Shown here: piece by piece, positions 57,009 to 64,000 of the stretch
Layout of the letters: every line of letters begins with the position of its first letter
Position numbering within the stretch: the stretch's first letter is position 1
DNA from: Phosphoribacter sp037045055
GTDB taxonomy: Bacteria; Actinomycetota; Actinomycetes; Actinomycetales; Dermatophilaceae
Length of the DNA stretch: 64,000 nucleotides
NCBI GenBank assembly: GCA_037045055.1
Contig: JBAOHJ010000001.1
Coordinates: 434,001-498,000 of the forward strand
Direction of reading: 5' to 3'
The notes under the pieces: generated by a model
What the model was told of the DNA's origin: nothing
Databases searched by the model: none
The model's input: only the letters and a program-made list of their open reading frames with translations
Program-made: the position numbers and the translations under genes

Positions 57009-58210
57009 GACGGCGCTCCCTCGGCGACCGCGAGCTCGCGCTCCACCGCCTGGGTGAGATGGCCCTGGATCTCGGCCACCGGGATCTTGGCGATGAGGTC
57101 GGCGAAGAAGCCCCGCACGACCAGCCGCCGGGCCTCCTGCAACGGGATGCCGCGCGCCTGCAGGTAGAACAGCTGCTCGTCGTCGAACCGCCCGGTCGCC
57201 GAGGCGTGCCCGGCGCCGACGATCTCGCCGGTCTCGATCTCCAGGTTGGGCACCGAGTCGGCGCGGGCGCCCTCGGTGAGCACGAGGTTGCGGTTGAGCT
57301 CGTAGGTGTCGGTGCCCTCGGCGGCGGCGCGGATGAGCACGTCGCCCACCCAGACCGTGTGGGCCGAGTCGCCTTGCAGGGCACCGCGATACTCCACGTG
57401 ACTGCGGCAGTGCGGGGCCTCGTGGTCGACGAACAGCCGGTGCTCCAGGTGCTGGCCGGCGTCGGCGAAGTAGATGCCGGAGGCGTCCACCGACCCGCCG
57501 GGGCCGGCATACGTCACGTTGGTGGCCATCCGCACCAGCGCGCCACCGAGGGTGACGACGACGTGGCGCACCGTGGCGTCGCGCCCGACGACGAGGTCGT
57601 GTTGGGCGGCGTGCACGGTGTCCTCGCTCCACTCCTGCACGGAGACGAGGGTGAGGTCGGCACCGTCCCCGACGAGCACGGAGACGACCTCGCCGAACCG
57701 CGCCGTGCCCTGGTGCTCCAGCACGACGGTGGCCGTGCTGTGCCGGCCGGCGGTGACGAGCAGGTGCCCCCAGACGCGCTCGCTGTGGCTGCCGACCAGC
57801 CGGATCCGCACCGGGTCGGGCGGGACCGTGTCGGCGGGGATGTCCAGGTGCATGCCTCCCTCGGCATGGGCGAGCGCGAGGGCCGCGGCCCGGTCGCCCG
57901 GAGCCGGGATGCCGTGCGCGCGTGCCTGCGACCCGGTGACCGGGCGCAGGGTGACCCCCTCGGGCAGCTCGGCGTCCCAGGCCAGGTGCGTCCCGCTGGG
58001 GGTGTCGCGCAGCAGCGCCGCCATCCGGTCCACCGGGGTGAACCGCCACTGCTCCTCCCGGCCGGTGGGCATGGGGAAGTCGGCGACGTCGAACGAGGTG
58101 CGCCGCTGCGCCCGCGACTGCTCGGGGACGACGGGCGGCCCGCCATGGGTGTGTGGCGAGCTGCCCGGCATACCGGCGTTCGGGCGCGCGGCCTGCTCCA
58201 GCAGCGGCAT
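57005..58210 (-). CDS. sufD: SufD Fe-S assembly protein
   Basis: 401 aa. Scaffold partner of SufB and SufC. The N-terminus has HTHGGPPVVPEQSRA, SFDVADFPMPTGREEQWRFT; the beta-helix core has VVVTLGGALVRMATNVTYA, AEGTDTYELNRNLVLTEGA, the conserved PNLEIETGEIVGAGHASAT, and DDEQLFYLQARGIPLQEARR. Start ATG 58210 overlaps the sufB stop by one base (TGATG). One octamer copy in frame at 57505. Confidence 0.93.
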   Translation of the reverse strand: MPLLEQAARPNAGMPGSSPHTHGGPPVVPEQSRAQRRTSFDVADFPMPTGREEQWRFTPVDRMAALLRDTPSGTHLAWDAELPEGVTLRPVTGSQARAHGIPAPGDRAAALALAHAEGGMHLDIPADTVPPDPVRIRLVGSHSERVWGHLLVTAGRHSTATVVLEHQGTARFGEVVSVLVGDGADLTLVSVQEWSEDTVHAAQHDLVVGRDATVRHVVVTLGGALVRMATNVTYAGPGGSVDASGIYFADAGQHLEHRLFVDHEAPHCRSHVEYRGALQGDSAHTVWVGDVLIRAAAEGTDTYELNRNLVLTEGARADSVPNLEIETGEIVGAGHASATGRFDDEQLFYLQARGIPLQEARRLVVRGFFADLIAKIPVAEIQGHLTQAVERELAVAEGAPS

Positions 58211-59631
58211 CAGCCGACCGCTCCTTCCATCTGCAGCTCGATGAGTCGGTTGAGCTCCAGGGCGTACTCCATGGGCAGCTCGCGGGCGATCGGCTCGATG
58301 AACCCCCGCACGATCATCGCCATGGCCTCCTCCTCGGTCATCCCGCGGGACATGAGGTAGAAGAGCTGGTCGGCGCTGACCTTCGACACGGTGGCCTCGT
58401 GGCCCATCTGCACGTCGTCCTCGCGGACGTCGACGTAGGGGTAGGTGTCCGAGCGGCTCACCGTGTCGACGAGCAGGGCGTCGCAGCGCACCGTCGAGCG
58501 GCTGCGGGTGGCCCCCTCGAGGATCTGGACCAGGCCGCGGTAGGAGGTCCGCCCCCCGCCGCGAGCCACCGACTTGGAGACGATCGAGCTGGACGTGTCG
58601 GGGGCGGCGTGCACCATCTTGGCCCCGGCGTCCTGGTGCTGGCCCTCGCCGGCGAAGGCGATCGAGAGGGTCTCGCCCTTGGCGTGCCGGCCCAGCAGGT
58701 AGACCGCGGGATACTTCATCGTCACCTTGGAGCCGAGGTTGCCGTCGACCCACTCCATCGTCGCGCCGGCGCCACAGGTCGCCCGCTTGGTGACCAGGTT
58801 GTAGACGTTGGTCGACCAGTTCTGGATCGTCGTGTAGCGCACCCGGGCGCCGGGCTTGACGACGATCTCGACGACCGCGCTGTGCAGGCTGTCCGAGGAG
58901 TAGATCGGCGCGGTGCACCCCTCGACGTAGTGCACGTAGGAGCCCTCGTCGGCGATGATCAGGGTCCGCTCGAACTGGCCCATGTTCTCGGTGTTGATCC
59001 GGAAGTAGGCCTGCAGCGGGATGTCGACGTGCACCCCCGGCGGGACGTAGATGAACGACCCGCCCGACCACACCGAGGTGTTGAGCGAGGCGAACTTGTT
59101 GTCCCCGGCGGGGATCACCGTGGTGAAGTACTCCCGGAACAGGTCCTCGTGCTCGCGCAGGCCGGAGTCGGTGTCGAGGAACACGACGCCCTGCTCCTGC
59201 AGGTCCTCGCGGATCTGGTGGTAGACGACCTCGGACTCGTACTGGGCCGCCACGCCGGCGATGAGCCGCTGCTTCTCGGCCTCCGGGATGCCCAGCCGGT
59301 CGTAGGTGTTCTTGATGTCCGCGGGCAGGTCCTCCCACGAGGCCGCCTGCTTCTCGGTGGAGCGCACGAAGTACTTGATGTTGTCGAAGTGGATGCCGCT
59401 CAAGTCGCTGCCCCACGCCGGCATCGGCTTGCGCTCGAAGAGCCGCAGCGCCTTCAGGCGCAGGTCGGTCATCCACTGTGGCTCGTCCTTGAGGGCCGAG
59501 ATGTCCCGGACGACCTGCTCGGACAGGCCGCGGCGGGCCGAGGCCCCGGCGGCGTCCGCGTCGTGCCAGCCGTAGTCGTACCGGCCCAGACCGGCCAGAC
59601 CGGGGTTGAGCCGCTCGATGTCGGTGCTCAC
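58210..59631 (-). CDS. sufB: SufB Fe-S scaffold protein
   Basis: 473 aa. Core of the SufBCD scaffold that builds 4Fe-4S clusters. MTDLRLKALRLFERKPMPAW, FVRSTEKQAASWEDLP, PPGVHVDIPLQAYFRINT, FERTLIIADEGSYVHYVEGC, VRYTTIQNWSTNVYNLVTK, and DVREDDVQMGHEATVSKVSA, with the functional C-terminal Cys region RSTVRCDALLVDT. GTG 59631 overlaps the sufR stop (GTGA). Confidence 0.95.
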   Translation of the reverse strand: MSTDIERLNPGLAGLGRYDYGWHDADAAGASARRGLSEQVVRDISALKDEPQWMTDLRLKALRLFERKPMPAWGSDLSGIHFDNIKYFVRSTEKQAASWEDLPADIKNTYDRLGIPEAEKQRLIAGVAAQYESEVVYHQIREDLQEQGVVFLDTDSGLREHEDLFREYFTTVIPAGDNKFASLNTSVWSGGSFIYVPPGVHVDIPLQAYFRINTENMGQFERTLIIADEGSYVHYVEGCTAPIYSSDSLHSAVVEIVVKPGARVRYTTIQNWSTNVYNLVTKRATCGAGATMEWVDGNLGSKVTMKYPAVYLLGRHAKGETLSIAFAGEGQHQDAGAKMVHAAPDTSSSIVSKSVARGGGRTSYRGLVQILEGATRSRSTVRCDALLVDTVSRSDTYPYVDVREDDVQMGHEATVSKVSADQLFYLMSRGMTEEEAMAMIVRGFIEPIARELPMEYALELNRLIELQMEGAVG

Positions 59632-60335
59632 GTCAGTGACCTTTCCGTGGGGCGGGCCGGTGCGGTGGGGACGAACGTCGTGCACACGTGCTGGCCGCGC
59701 GCCAGCGTGGACAATCGCTGCACGTGGACGCCGAGCAGCCGGGAGAACGCGTCGGTCTCGGCCTGGCAGAACTGCGGGAATTCCTGGGCCACGTGCTTGA
59801 CCGGGCAGTGTCCCTGACACAGCTGGATGCCGGTCAGGCTCCCCTGGCCGACCGGGCGTGCCGTGGCGGCGTACCCGTCCCGGGACAGCGCGTCCACGAG
59901 GGCCTGCGCCCGGGCCGTGGGGTCCGGGCCGGCGCCGGCCAACGCCGCGGCATACCGGGCCTCGAGCTCGGCCACCCGCTGCCGGGCGAACGACCCGACG
60001 CCCTCCGGACCCACGGCGGCGTGCAGGTAGCGCAACGCCTGCGCGGCCAGGTGGTCGTAGTCGGAGGCGAGCGCGTCGTGGCCGGCGTCGGACACCACCC
60101 AGGCCCGCGCCGGTCGGCCCCGGCCGCGCGTGCCGGTCGCCCCGTCGTGGCGGGCCACGTCGCCCCGGGCCGCCAGCGCGTCCAGGTGGCGTCGGACCGC
60201 GGCGGGGGTCAGCCCGAGCAGCCGGCCCAGCGTCGACGCGGTGACCGGGCCGTGCTCGGAGACCGCGGCCATCACCCGGGCCCGCGTGCGGGTCTCGTGG
60301 TCCACGGCGCGCTCGGGCGACGACGACAAAATCAC
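59628..60335 (-). CDS. sufR: SufR-type Fe-S transcriptional repressor
   Basis: About 235 aa. N-terminal winged helix (HGPVTASTLGRLLGLTPAAV, RRHLDALAARGD, GRGRPARAWVVS) and a C-terminal cluster-binding part with Cys in QLCQGHCPVKHVA and QFCQAE (C-x3-C-x12-C). SufR senses Fe-S status and represses the suf operon when the cluster is loaded. I chose GTG 60335, 6 nt after a CATACT -10 box; the longer in-frame ORF to 60404 has a basic N-terminus atypical of the family. It is the first gene of the operon and probably autoregulated. Confidence 0.9.
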   Translation of the reverse strand: MILSSSPERAVDHETRTRARVMAAVSEHGPVTASTLGRLLGLTPAAVRRHLDALAARGDVARHDGATGTRGRGRPARAWVVSDAGHDALASDYDHLAAQALRYLHAAVGPEGVGSFARQRVAELEARYAAALAGAGPDPTARAQALVDALSRDGYAATARPVGQGSLTGIQLCQGHCPVKHVAQEFPQFCQAETDAFSRLLGVHVQRLSTLARGQHVCTTFVPTAPARPTERSLT

Positions 60336-60369
60336 CACATCAGTATGCCGTAATTCCCGGTGAAGGGAA
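60336..60369 (-). promoter_or_regulatory. sufR promoter with candidate operator
   Basis: The -10 box CATACT (60342-60347, from an octamer copy) is 6 nt before GTG 60335. TTCCC-6 nt-GGGAA (60354-60369) is an inverted repeat spanning the spacer and -35 region, a good position for a repressor. SufR as ligand is a guess. Confidence 0.45.
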
Positions 60370-60380
60370 ACCCGGGCCAC

Positions 60381-60422
60381 CCAGGCCTCGCCCCATCGCC
60401 GCACCGCCGCGGCGAGGCCTGG
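60381..60422. repeat. 12-bp perfect inverted repeat upstream of sufR
   Basis: CCAGGCCTCGCC (60381-60392) and GGCGAGGCCTGG (60411-60422), 18-nt loop, in the divergent region between sufR and the next plus-strand gene. It could be an operator or a hairpin in the plus-strand leader. Confidence 0.6.
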
Positions 60423-60487
60423 CGGTATCTGCCCGGGCCCGGCCGCCTCCTCCGATCGACGCCATCCCTCCTCTCCCGGGGTCTGCC

Positions 60488-60859
60488 ATGACCGAACCCA
60501 TCGTCGCCGTCCACGGCCGCGCCCCCGACGGCAGCTGGCAGCTCGCCGGCTTCGCCCGGTTGGAGCTGCCGCGCATCCTGCGCGCCCTGCCGGCCCTGCG
60601 CGCCGCGATGGACACCCATCCCGAGGTGTCCCAAGGGCTGGCCCACATCGCCTGGCTGGAGCAGGGCCAGCCGCGGGCCGAGCTCATCGCGATCCGCGCC
60701 GTCGGGCCGATCGGCGAGTGGATGGGCGACGGCGGCGGTGTCGGCCTCGAGCTCGACCGCCCGAGCTCGGCCCCGACCATCCACCTGCCACCCGGCCCGG
60801 GTTCGGACGGGTTCTGGTGCGTGCTGTTCCCCTGGGCCAGCTTCTGCGGCGGGGACTGA
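60488..60859 (+). CDS. Hypothetical protein, 123 aa, upstream of two-component genes
   Basis: Not recognised. It begins MTEPIVAVHGRAPDGSWQLA, has an Arg/Ala/Leu-rich helix (LELPRILRALPALRAAM) and ends with Trp/Cys-rich VLFPWASFCGGD. No membrane segment or signal. It ends 2 nt before the histidine kinase GTG, so it is probably co-transcribed with it and may be an accessory or sensor-binding protein. Start ATG 60488 lacks a strong ribosome site. Confidence 0.65.
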   Translation: MTEPIVAVHGRAPDGSWQLAGFARLELPRILRALPALRAAMDTHPEVSQGLAHIAWLEQGQPRAELIAIRAVGPIGEWMGDGGGVGLELDRPSSAPTIHLPPGPGSDGFWCVLFPWASFCGGD

Positions 60860-60861
60860 CC

Positions 60862-62031
60862 GTGGGGGCCTCGCGACGCGCTCGGGCCGCCGTCGTGGTC
60901 GGCTCGATCGGGATCGACCTGCTGGTCTGGCACGGCGCGGTCCGCACCGTGCTCGGGACGGCCGTGCCGACCTGGCTGCCGGTTCTCGCCCTGGCCCTCG
61001 CCCACCAGTCGCTGTGGCTGGTGGGGCGCCGCCCGAGGCTGGTGCTCGGGATCCAGATCGCCCTCGGGTCGGTCAGTCTCGTCGTGCCGCTGTGGCAGCC
61101 GTTCGCGGGTCTGCTGACGGGCACGTATGCCGTGAGCGCCCGGCGCGGCGCGCGCGGGGTCGCCGGGATGCTGCCGGCAGTCCTCGCGGTGCTGGTGTCG
61201 CACAGCTACGGCTCGGCCCGGCTCACCGCGGCCCCGGCGAGCTCGACGGCGATCCTCCTCGCGTTGTGGGGCGCGCTGACCGCCGTGGTCGTCGCGGCCG
61301 GGGTGCGCCGGCACACCCTGGCCGCCCACGGCCGGCAACGGGTCCGGCTGGCCCAGGCCCAGGCCCAGGCCGACCTCATCGAGCAGCGGCGCCGGATCGC
61401 CCACGACCTGCACGACGGCCTCGGCGCCGCGGTCACCGCCCTGCACCTGCACGCCTGGGGCGGCGGCGCCGCCTCCGGGGACGGACCGCTGCCGGCGCGG
61501 TCCGTCGCGGCCATCCGCAGCGGGGCGCAACACACGCTGGTCGAGCTGCGTCGGGTGGTCGGCTCGCTGCAGCCGTCGTCCGGGCCGGCAGGTGCGGCGC
61601 TGCCGGCGGCGCCGTCCCCGAGCCGGGAGGTGGCCCGGCTGGCCCGGTCCGCGCGGACGCTCGGGATGCGGGTGAGCCTGCATGGTCCGTGGTCCGAGCT
61701 GGCCGACGACGACCTCGCCCCGGTGGCGGCCGAGGCCCTGGTCCGGACCGCCCAGGAGTGCCTCACCAACGCGCTCAAGTACGCCGGCGCCGGCGCGTGC
61801 ACCCTCGAGCTGCGCCGCGGCACGGCCGCGGTGACGCTCTGCGTCCGCAGCACCACCGGCCGGCCACCGGCCGTCGCGCCGAGCCCTCCCGACGGCTGGA
61901 GCGGTGGCGGGGGCCTGGCCGGCCTGGCCCACCGCGCCGCCCTCGCCGGCGGGCGACTTCGCGCCGGGCCCACCGCCGGGGGCTTCCAGGTGACCCTGCG
62001 CGTGCCGACCTGTGTCGTCCTGGTCCCGTGA
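60862..62031 (+). CDS. Sensor histidine kinase, NarX/HisKA_3 type
   Basis: 389 aa. About four to five transmembrane helices in the first 150 residues (VGSIGIDLLVWHGAVRTVLG; WLPVLALALAHQSLWLVG; LVLGIQIALGSVSLVVPLW; TAILLALWGALTAVVVAAG). The HisKA_3 box has the phosphoacceptor His181 (RRRIAHDLHDGLGAAVTAL), then HATPase N-box LVRTAQECLTNALKYAGA and G-box GGGLAGLAHRAALAGG. There is no separate sensor domain, so it probably senses membrane stress or a membrane-associated ligand. Start GTG 60862 is 2 nt after the upstream stop. Partner is the response regulator immediately downstream. Confidence 0.9.
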   Translation: MGASRRARAAVVVGSIGIDLLVWHGAVRTVLGTAVPTWLPVLALALAHQSLWLVGRRPRLVLGIQIALGSVSLVVPLWQPFAGLLTGTYAVSARRGARGVAGMLPAVLAVLVSHSYGSARLTAAPASSTAILLALWGALTAVVVAAGVRRHTLAAHGRQRVRLAQAQAQADLIEQRRRIAHDLHDGLGAAVTALHLHAWGGGAASGDGPLPARSVAAIRSGAQHTLVELRRVVGSLQPSSGPAGAALPAAPSPSREVARLARSARTLGMRVSLHGPWSELADDDLAPVAAEALVRTAQECLTNALKYAGAGACTLELRRGTAAVTLCVRSTTGRPPAVAPSPPDGWSGGGGLAGLAHRAALAGGRLRAGPTAGGFQVTLRVPTCVVLVP

Positions 62032-62056
62032 CCGCCGGGGCCATGGGGGTGCGGCG

Positions 62057-62716
62057 GTGACCGTCCGGCTGGTCGTCGCCGAGGACGACCCGCTGGTCCG
62101 CTCGGGCATCGTCGCCGTGTTGGCGCCCGAGCCCGACCTCGCCGTGGTGGGCCAGGCCCCGGACGGGGCGGCGGCATACCGGCTCGTCGACACGCTCCGC
62201 CCGGACGTGGTCGTCACCGACCTGCGCATGCCGGGGGTCGACGGCGTCGAACTGACCCAGCGGATCTGCCGACGACCCGCGCCACCGCCGGTGCTGGTGC
62301 TCACCACCTTCGACGGCGGCCCGGACGTGCACGCCGCGGTGCGCGCCGGTGCGCGCGGGTACCTGCTCAAGCTCGCCGCCCCGCACCATCTGGCCGACGC
62401 GGTGCGGGCCGTAGCCGCCGGCCAGGGCTGGGTCGACCCCGCGGTCGCCCCGGCCGTGCTCGCCGCGGTACGCCGCGCCCCACAGCCCGCCGACGGCGCC
62501 GGCCGCCGGATCGAGCGGCTCACCGCGCGCGAACGCGAGGTGCTCGTGCTGCTGGGCCAGGGCTGCTCCAACGCGGAGATCGCGGCGACCCTGTGGCTCG
62601 GGACCGGCACGGTGAAGACCCACGTGTCCCGCATCCTGCACAAGACCGCATGCCGGGACCGTGCGCAGGCCGTCGCCCTGGCCTACGCCAGCGGCCTGGC
62701 CGGCCACCGCGGGTAG
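62057..62716 (+). CDS. Response regulator, NarL/FixJ family
   Basis: 219 aa. Receiver with acidic pocket VVAEDDPLVRSGIV and phosphorylation Asp55 (VVVTDLRMPGVDG), conserved Thr in VLTTFDGG and Lys in GYLLKLAA; C-terminal LuxR-type HTH (LTAREREVLVLLGQGCSNAE, LGTGTVKTHVSRILHKT). Works with the upstream kinase. The start GTG 62057 is preferred to a longer ORF from 62012. It is followed by two octamer-based palindromes. Confidence 0.92.
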   Translation: MTVRLVVAEDDPLVRSGIVAVLAPEPDLAVVGQAPDGAAAYRLVDTLRPDVVVTDLRMPGVDGVELTQRICRRPAPPPVLVLTTFDGGPDVHAAVRAGARGYLLKLAAPHHLADAVRAVAAGQGWVDPAVAPAVLAAVRRAPQPADGAGRRIERLTAREREVLVLLGQGCSNAEIAATLWLGTGTVKTHVSRILHKTACRDRAQAVALAYASGLAGHRG

Positions 62717-62720
62717 GCCG

Positions 62721-62744
62721 GGGGTATGCCGCGCGGCATACCCC
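62721..62744. terminator. 24-bp perfect palindrome of dispersed octamers after the response regulator
   Basis: 62721-62744 is exactly self-complementary, two octamer copies head to head (GTATGCCG-CGGCATAC), 4 nt after the response regulator stop. A third copy (62754-62761) follows 9 bp later and can pair with neighbouring DNA. Terminator is the likeliest role. Confidence 0.65.
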
Positions 62745-62870
62745 GCCCGAGCGGTATGCCGCGCGGCACAGGCCCGGTCGGGACCGCAGGCAGACGCGCG
62801 GCGGGGGCCGCGGACGCGACCGTCGAGGGGTCGGCGGATGGTCCGCCGGCCCCTACCGAAAGGCACCGTC

Positions 62871-63332
62871 ATGTCGATCCGAATCCCGCACTGGCGCGCC
62901 GCCGCCGTCGCCCTCGCCGCCGCCGCCCTGCCGCTAGCGGGCATCTCGTCGGCCCAGGCCTCGACCAGCTCCAGCGGCTGCACCGTCTCGCCGCTGCGTC
63001 CCTACTACGTCTACCACAACGCCGCCGGCGTCAAGGTGATCCGCTACGACGTCACGGTCAGCTGCGACGCCGACCGCACCATCGAGCTCGAGCGCCACGT
63101 CCACGAGCAGGACGGCGGGCTCAACAACGACGACCACATCGCGACGTCGAACCACGACCGGTACTTCCCGTCGACCTCGTCGGTGACGATGTGGGCCGAG
63201 GTGTCGCTGCCCGACACCGAGCTCGGCGACGAGGAGATGTACCAGCAGGTGAAGTTCCGGGTGACCAGCAACGGGGTGACCTCGCCCTGGACGGCGTGGG
63301 AGCTCTCGCCCACCCAGCAGTTCTCCAAGTGA
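62871..63332 (+). CDS. Secreted hypothetical protein
   Basis: 153 aa. Clear Sec signal (IRIPHWRAAAVALAAAALPLA, cleavage after AQA). The mature chain (about 120 aa) is beta-rich, with two Cys (SGCTVSP, TVSCDAD) likely in a disulfide, several Tyr (RPYYVYHN) and a negatively charged middle (HVHEQDGGLNND). No homologue comes to mind. The ATG at 62871 follows GAAAGGCACC. It is between the two-component operon and an ABC exporter gene; being a target of the response regulator is possible but unsupported. Confidence 0.7.
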   Translation: MSIRIPHWRAAAVALAAAALPLAGISSAQASTSSSGCTVSPLRPYYVYHNAAGVKVIRYDVTVSCDADRTIELERHVHEQDGGLNNDDHIATSNHDRYFPSTSSVTMWAEVSLPDTELGDEEMYQQVKFRVTSNGVTSPWTAWELSPTQQFSK

Positions 63333-63400
63333 CCGGACGCGATCCCTCGGTGCCCGTCGGCGTGGCCGGCGGGCACCGACGCGCGCGCGGGCCGGTCACC

Positions 63401-63420
63401 CGGCATACACTCGCCGTCGT
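63401..63420 (+). promoter_or_regulatory. Candidate -10 box formed by a dispersed-octamer copy
   Basis: CGGCATACACT holds the octamer (63401-63408) and TACACT (63406-63411), 9 nt before GTG 63421, slightly longer than the usual 6-7. Confidence 0.35.
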
Positions 63421-64000
63421 GTCCGCCGCCGTGACGTTCGATGCCCTCACGCGGCGCTTCGCCACCGTGGTGGCCTGCGCGGAGCTGACTTGGCAGGCGC
63501 CCGCGGGCGAGATCACCGCGGTCCTGGGCCCCAACGGCGCGGGCAAGACGACCGCCATCGAGTGCGCGGTGGGGCTGCAGCGCCCCGACGGCGGCACCGT
63601 CACCGTCCTGGGCGCCGATCCGTGGCTGGCCCCGGCCGCACACCGCGCTCGGGTCGGGGTCATGCTCCAGGCCGGCGGCATCCCCAACGGCAGCACACCG
63701 ATGCGGCTGCTGCGCCACCTCGCCGCGTTCTACGCCGAGCCCGCCGACGTCGACGCCCTGGCCGCCCGGTTGGGCATCGACCGGTTCGCCGGCACCACCG
63801 TCCGGCGGCTGTCCGGCGGCCAGAAGCAACGGGTGGCGCTGGCCGCCGCCCTGGTCGGCCGTCCCGAGGTCGCCTTCCTCGACGAACCCACCTCGGGCCT
63901 GGACCCGCACGGGCGCCTGGACGTCTACGACCTGCTGCGCCAGGTCCGCGCCGAGGGCACCACCGTCGTCGTCACCACCCACTCGTTCGAGCAGGCCCAG
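63421..64000 (+). CDS. ABC transporter ATP-binding protein, CcmA/NodI type (3' end beyond window)
   Basis: 193 codons visible, open at the window edge. ATPase of an ABC-2 type exporter. Walker A LGPNGAGKTTAIE near residue 37, Q-loop VMLQAGGIPNGSTPMR, signature LSGGQKQRVALAAAL near 141, Walker B VAFLDEPTSGLDPHG and switch VTTHSFEQAQ. The Q-loop and length fit transporters of drugs or antibiotics with a membrane subunit expected just downstream. GTG 63421 (MSAAVTFDALTRRF) is the start; it has a -10-like box in an octamer copy. Confidence 0.88.

Larger units (their letters stand above)
1419..63408. repeat. Dispersed octamer GTATGCCG/CGGCATAC, about 70 copies
   Basis: By eye I find 36 copies on the plus strand and 34 on the minus, roughly one per 0.9 kb. 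Examples, plus: 1456, 2434, 3797, 8584, 12643, 18711, 23718, 28646, 33121, 37932, 40037, 46240, 50135, 54642, 61125. Minus: 1419, 4541, 8085, 11652, 15608, 19234, 25673, 31678, 34862, 43462, 48116, 52118, 57505, 59948, 62169. Two more (3880, 7438) differ only in the first base. A ninth G before GTATGCCG is frequent. About 20 copies fall in the roughly 9 percent of DNA that is non-coding. Confidence 0.85.

Noticed and set aside
1419..63408. Octamer as FtsK-orienting or Chi-like polar signal
   Set aside because: Copies are nearly equal on both strands in this window, with no strand bias; a replichore switch inside the window would have to be assumed.
63044..63982. Minus-strand reading frame opposite the secreted protein and ABC ATPase
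   Set aside because: No motif or ribosome site, and the plus strand has signal-peptide and Walker motifs.
1..64000. CRISPR array, prophage or insertion sequence
   Set aside because: No regular spacer array, transposase, integrase or phage structural gene; repeats seen are the octamer, palindromes and short tandem units.

Overview
The window is 64 kb of very GC-rich, densely coding DNA. Gene content and style point to an actinobacterium, most likely of the order Micrococcales: a SufR-B-D-Rieske-C-S-U-T iron-sulfur operon, a FemAB plus alanine-racemase-like pair, actinobacterial GlgA/GlgC, a DUF3099 protein, ThrE-type exporter, F420-type oxidoreductases, many GTG starts, ATGA/GTGA gene overlaps and many apparently leaderless promoters. 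A family-level guess (Intrasporangiaceae/Dermatophilaceae-like) is only an impression. There is no rRNA, phage, IS element or CRISPR array; one tRNA-Leu(GAG) is present.

Layout. 1-8.5 kb: end of a sugar ABC importer (RbsA-type ATPase and binding lipoprotein), a beta-keto acid cleavage enzyme, a secreted beta-helix protein, an Old-Yellow-Enzyme/Fe-S flavoprotein and a SnoaL-like protein. 8.7-13.7 kb: a giant LuxR/AAA regulator, small and hypothetical proteins. 13.8-22.8 kb: a catabolic block with a 6-oxocamphor-hydrolase-like C-C hydrolase, a three-subunit molybdenum hydroxylase of 4-hydroxybenzoyl-CoA reductase type (its FAD subunit keeps the extra 4Fe-4S loop), XdhC and MocA maturation proteins, a divergent LysR regulator and an SDR. 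22.9-31 kb: tRNA-Leu, pta-ackA, arginase, TrmH, TSUP, a phosphatase, and an SPFH/NfeD pair in which both genes carry a +1 frameshift. 31-40.6 kb: ABC ATPase, divergent glgA/glgC, F420 oxidoreductase, fabG-inhA, an AbiEi/DUF559 gene bracketed by related 42-bp palindromes, DUF3099, divergent moaA/SURF1. 40.6-53.7 kb: housekeeping and envelope genes. 53.7-60.3 kb: complete suf operon. 60.4-64 kb: a two-component system, a secreted protein and the start of an ABC exporter ATPase.

How genes work together. The block from 2.8 to 22.8 kb can be read as degradation of a cyclic ketone or related alicyclic compound: SDR (alcohol to ketone), flavoprotein, molybdenum enzyme (hydration/oxidation to a 1,3-diketone), C-C hydrolase (ring opening) and a beta-keto acid cleavage enzyme, under a LysR regulator. 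This is inference. The suf operon would supply the Fe-S clusters this pathway needs, and moaA contributes to the molybdenum cofactor.

Most striking observation. The octamer GTATGCCG (reverse CGGCATAC) occurs about 70 times by my count, almost equally on both strands (36:34), against about two expected from base composition. It lies in genes in several reading frames, in intergenic DNA, as inverted pairs forming hairpins (5977-6017, 62721-62744), and inside several promoter -10 boxes. It resembles DNA uptake sequences or HIP1-type repeats, but I know of no description of it in this group.
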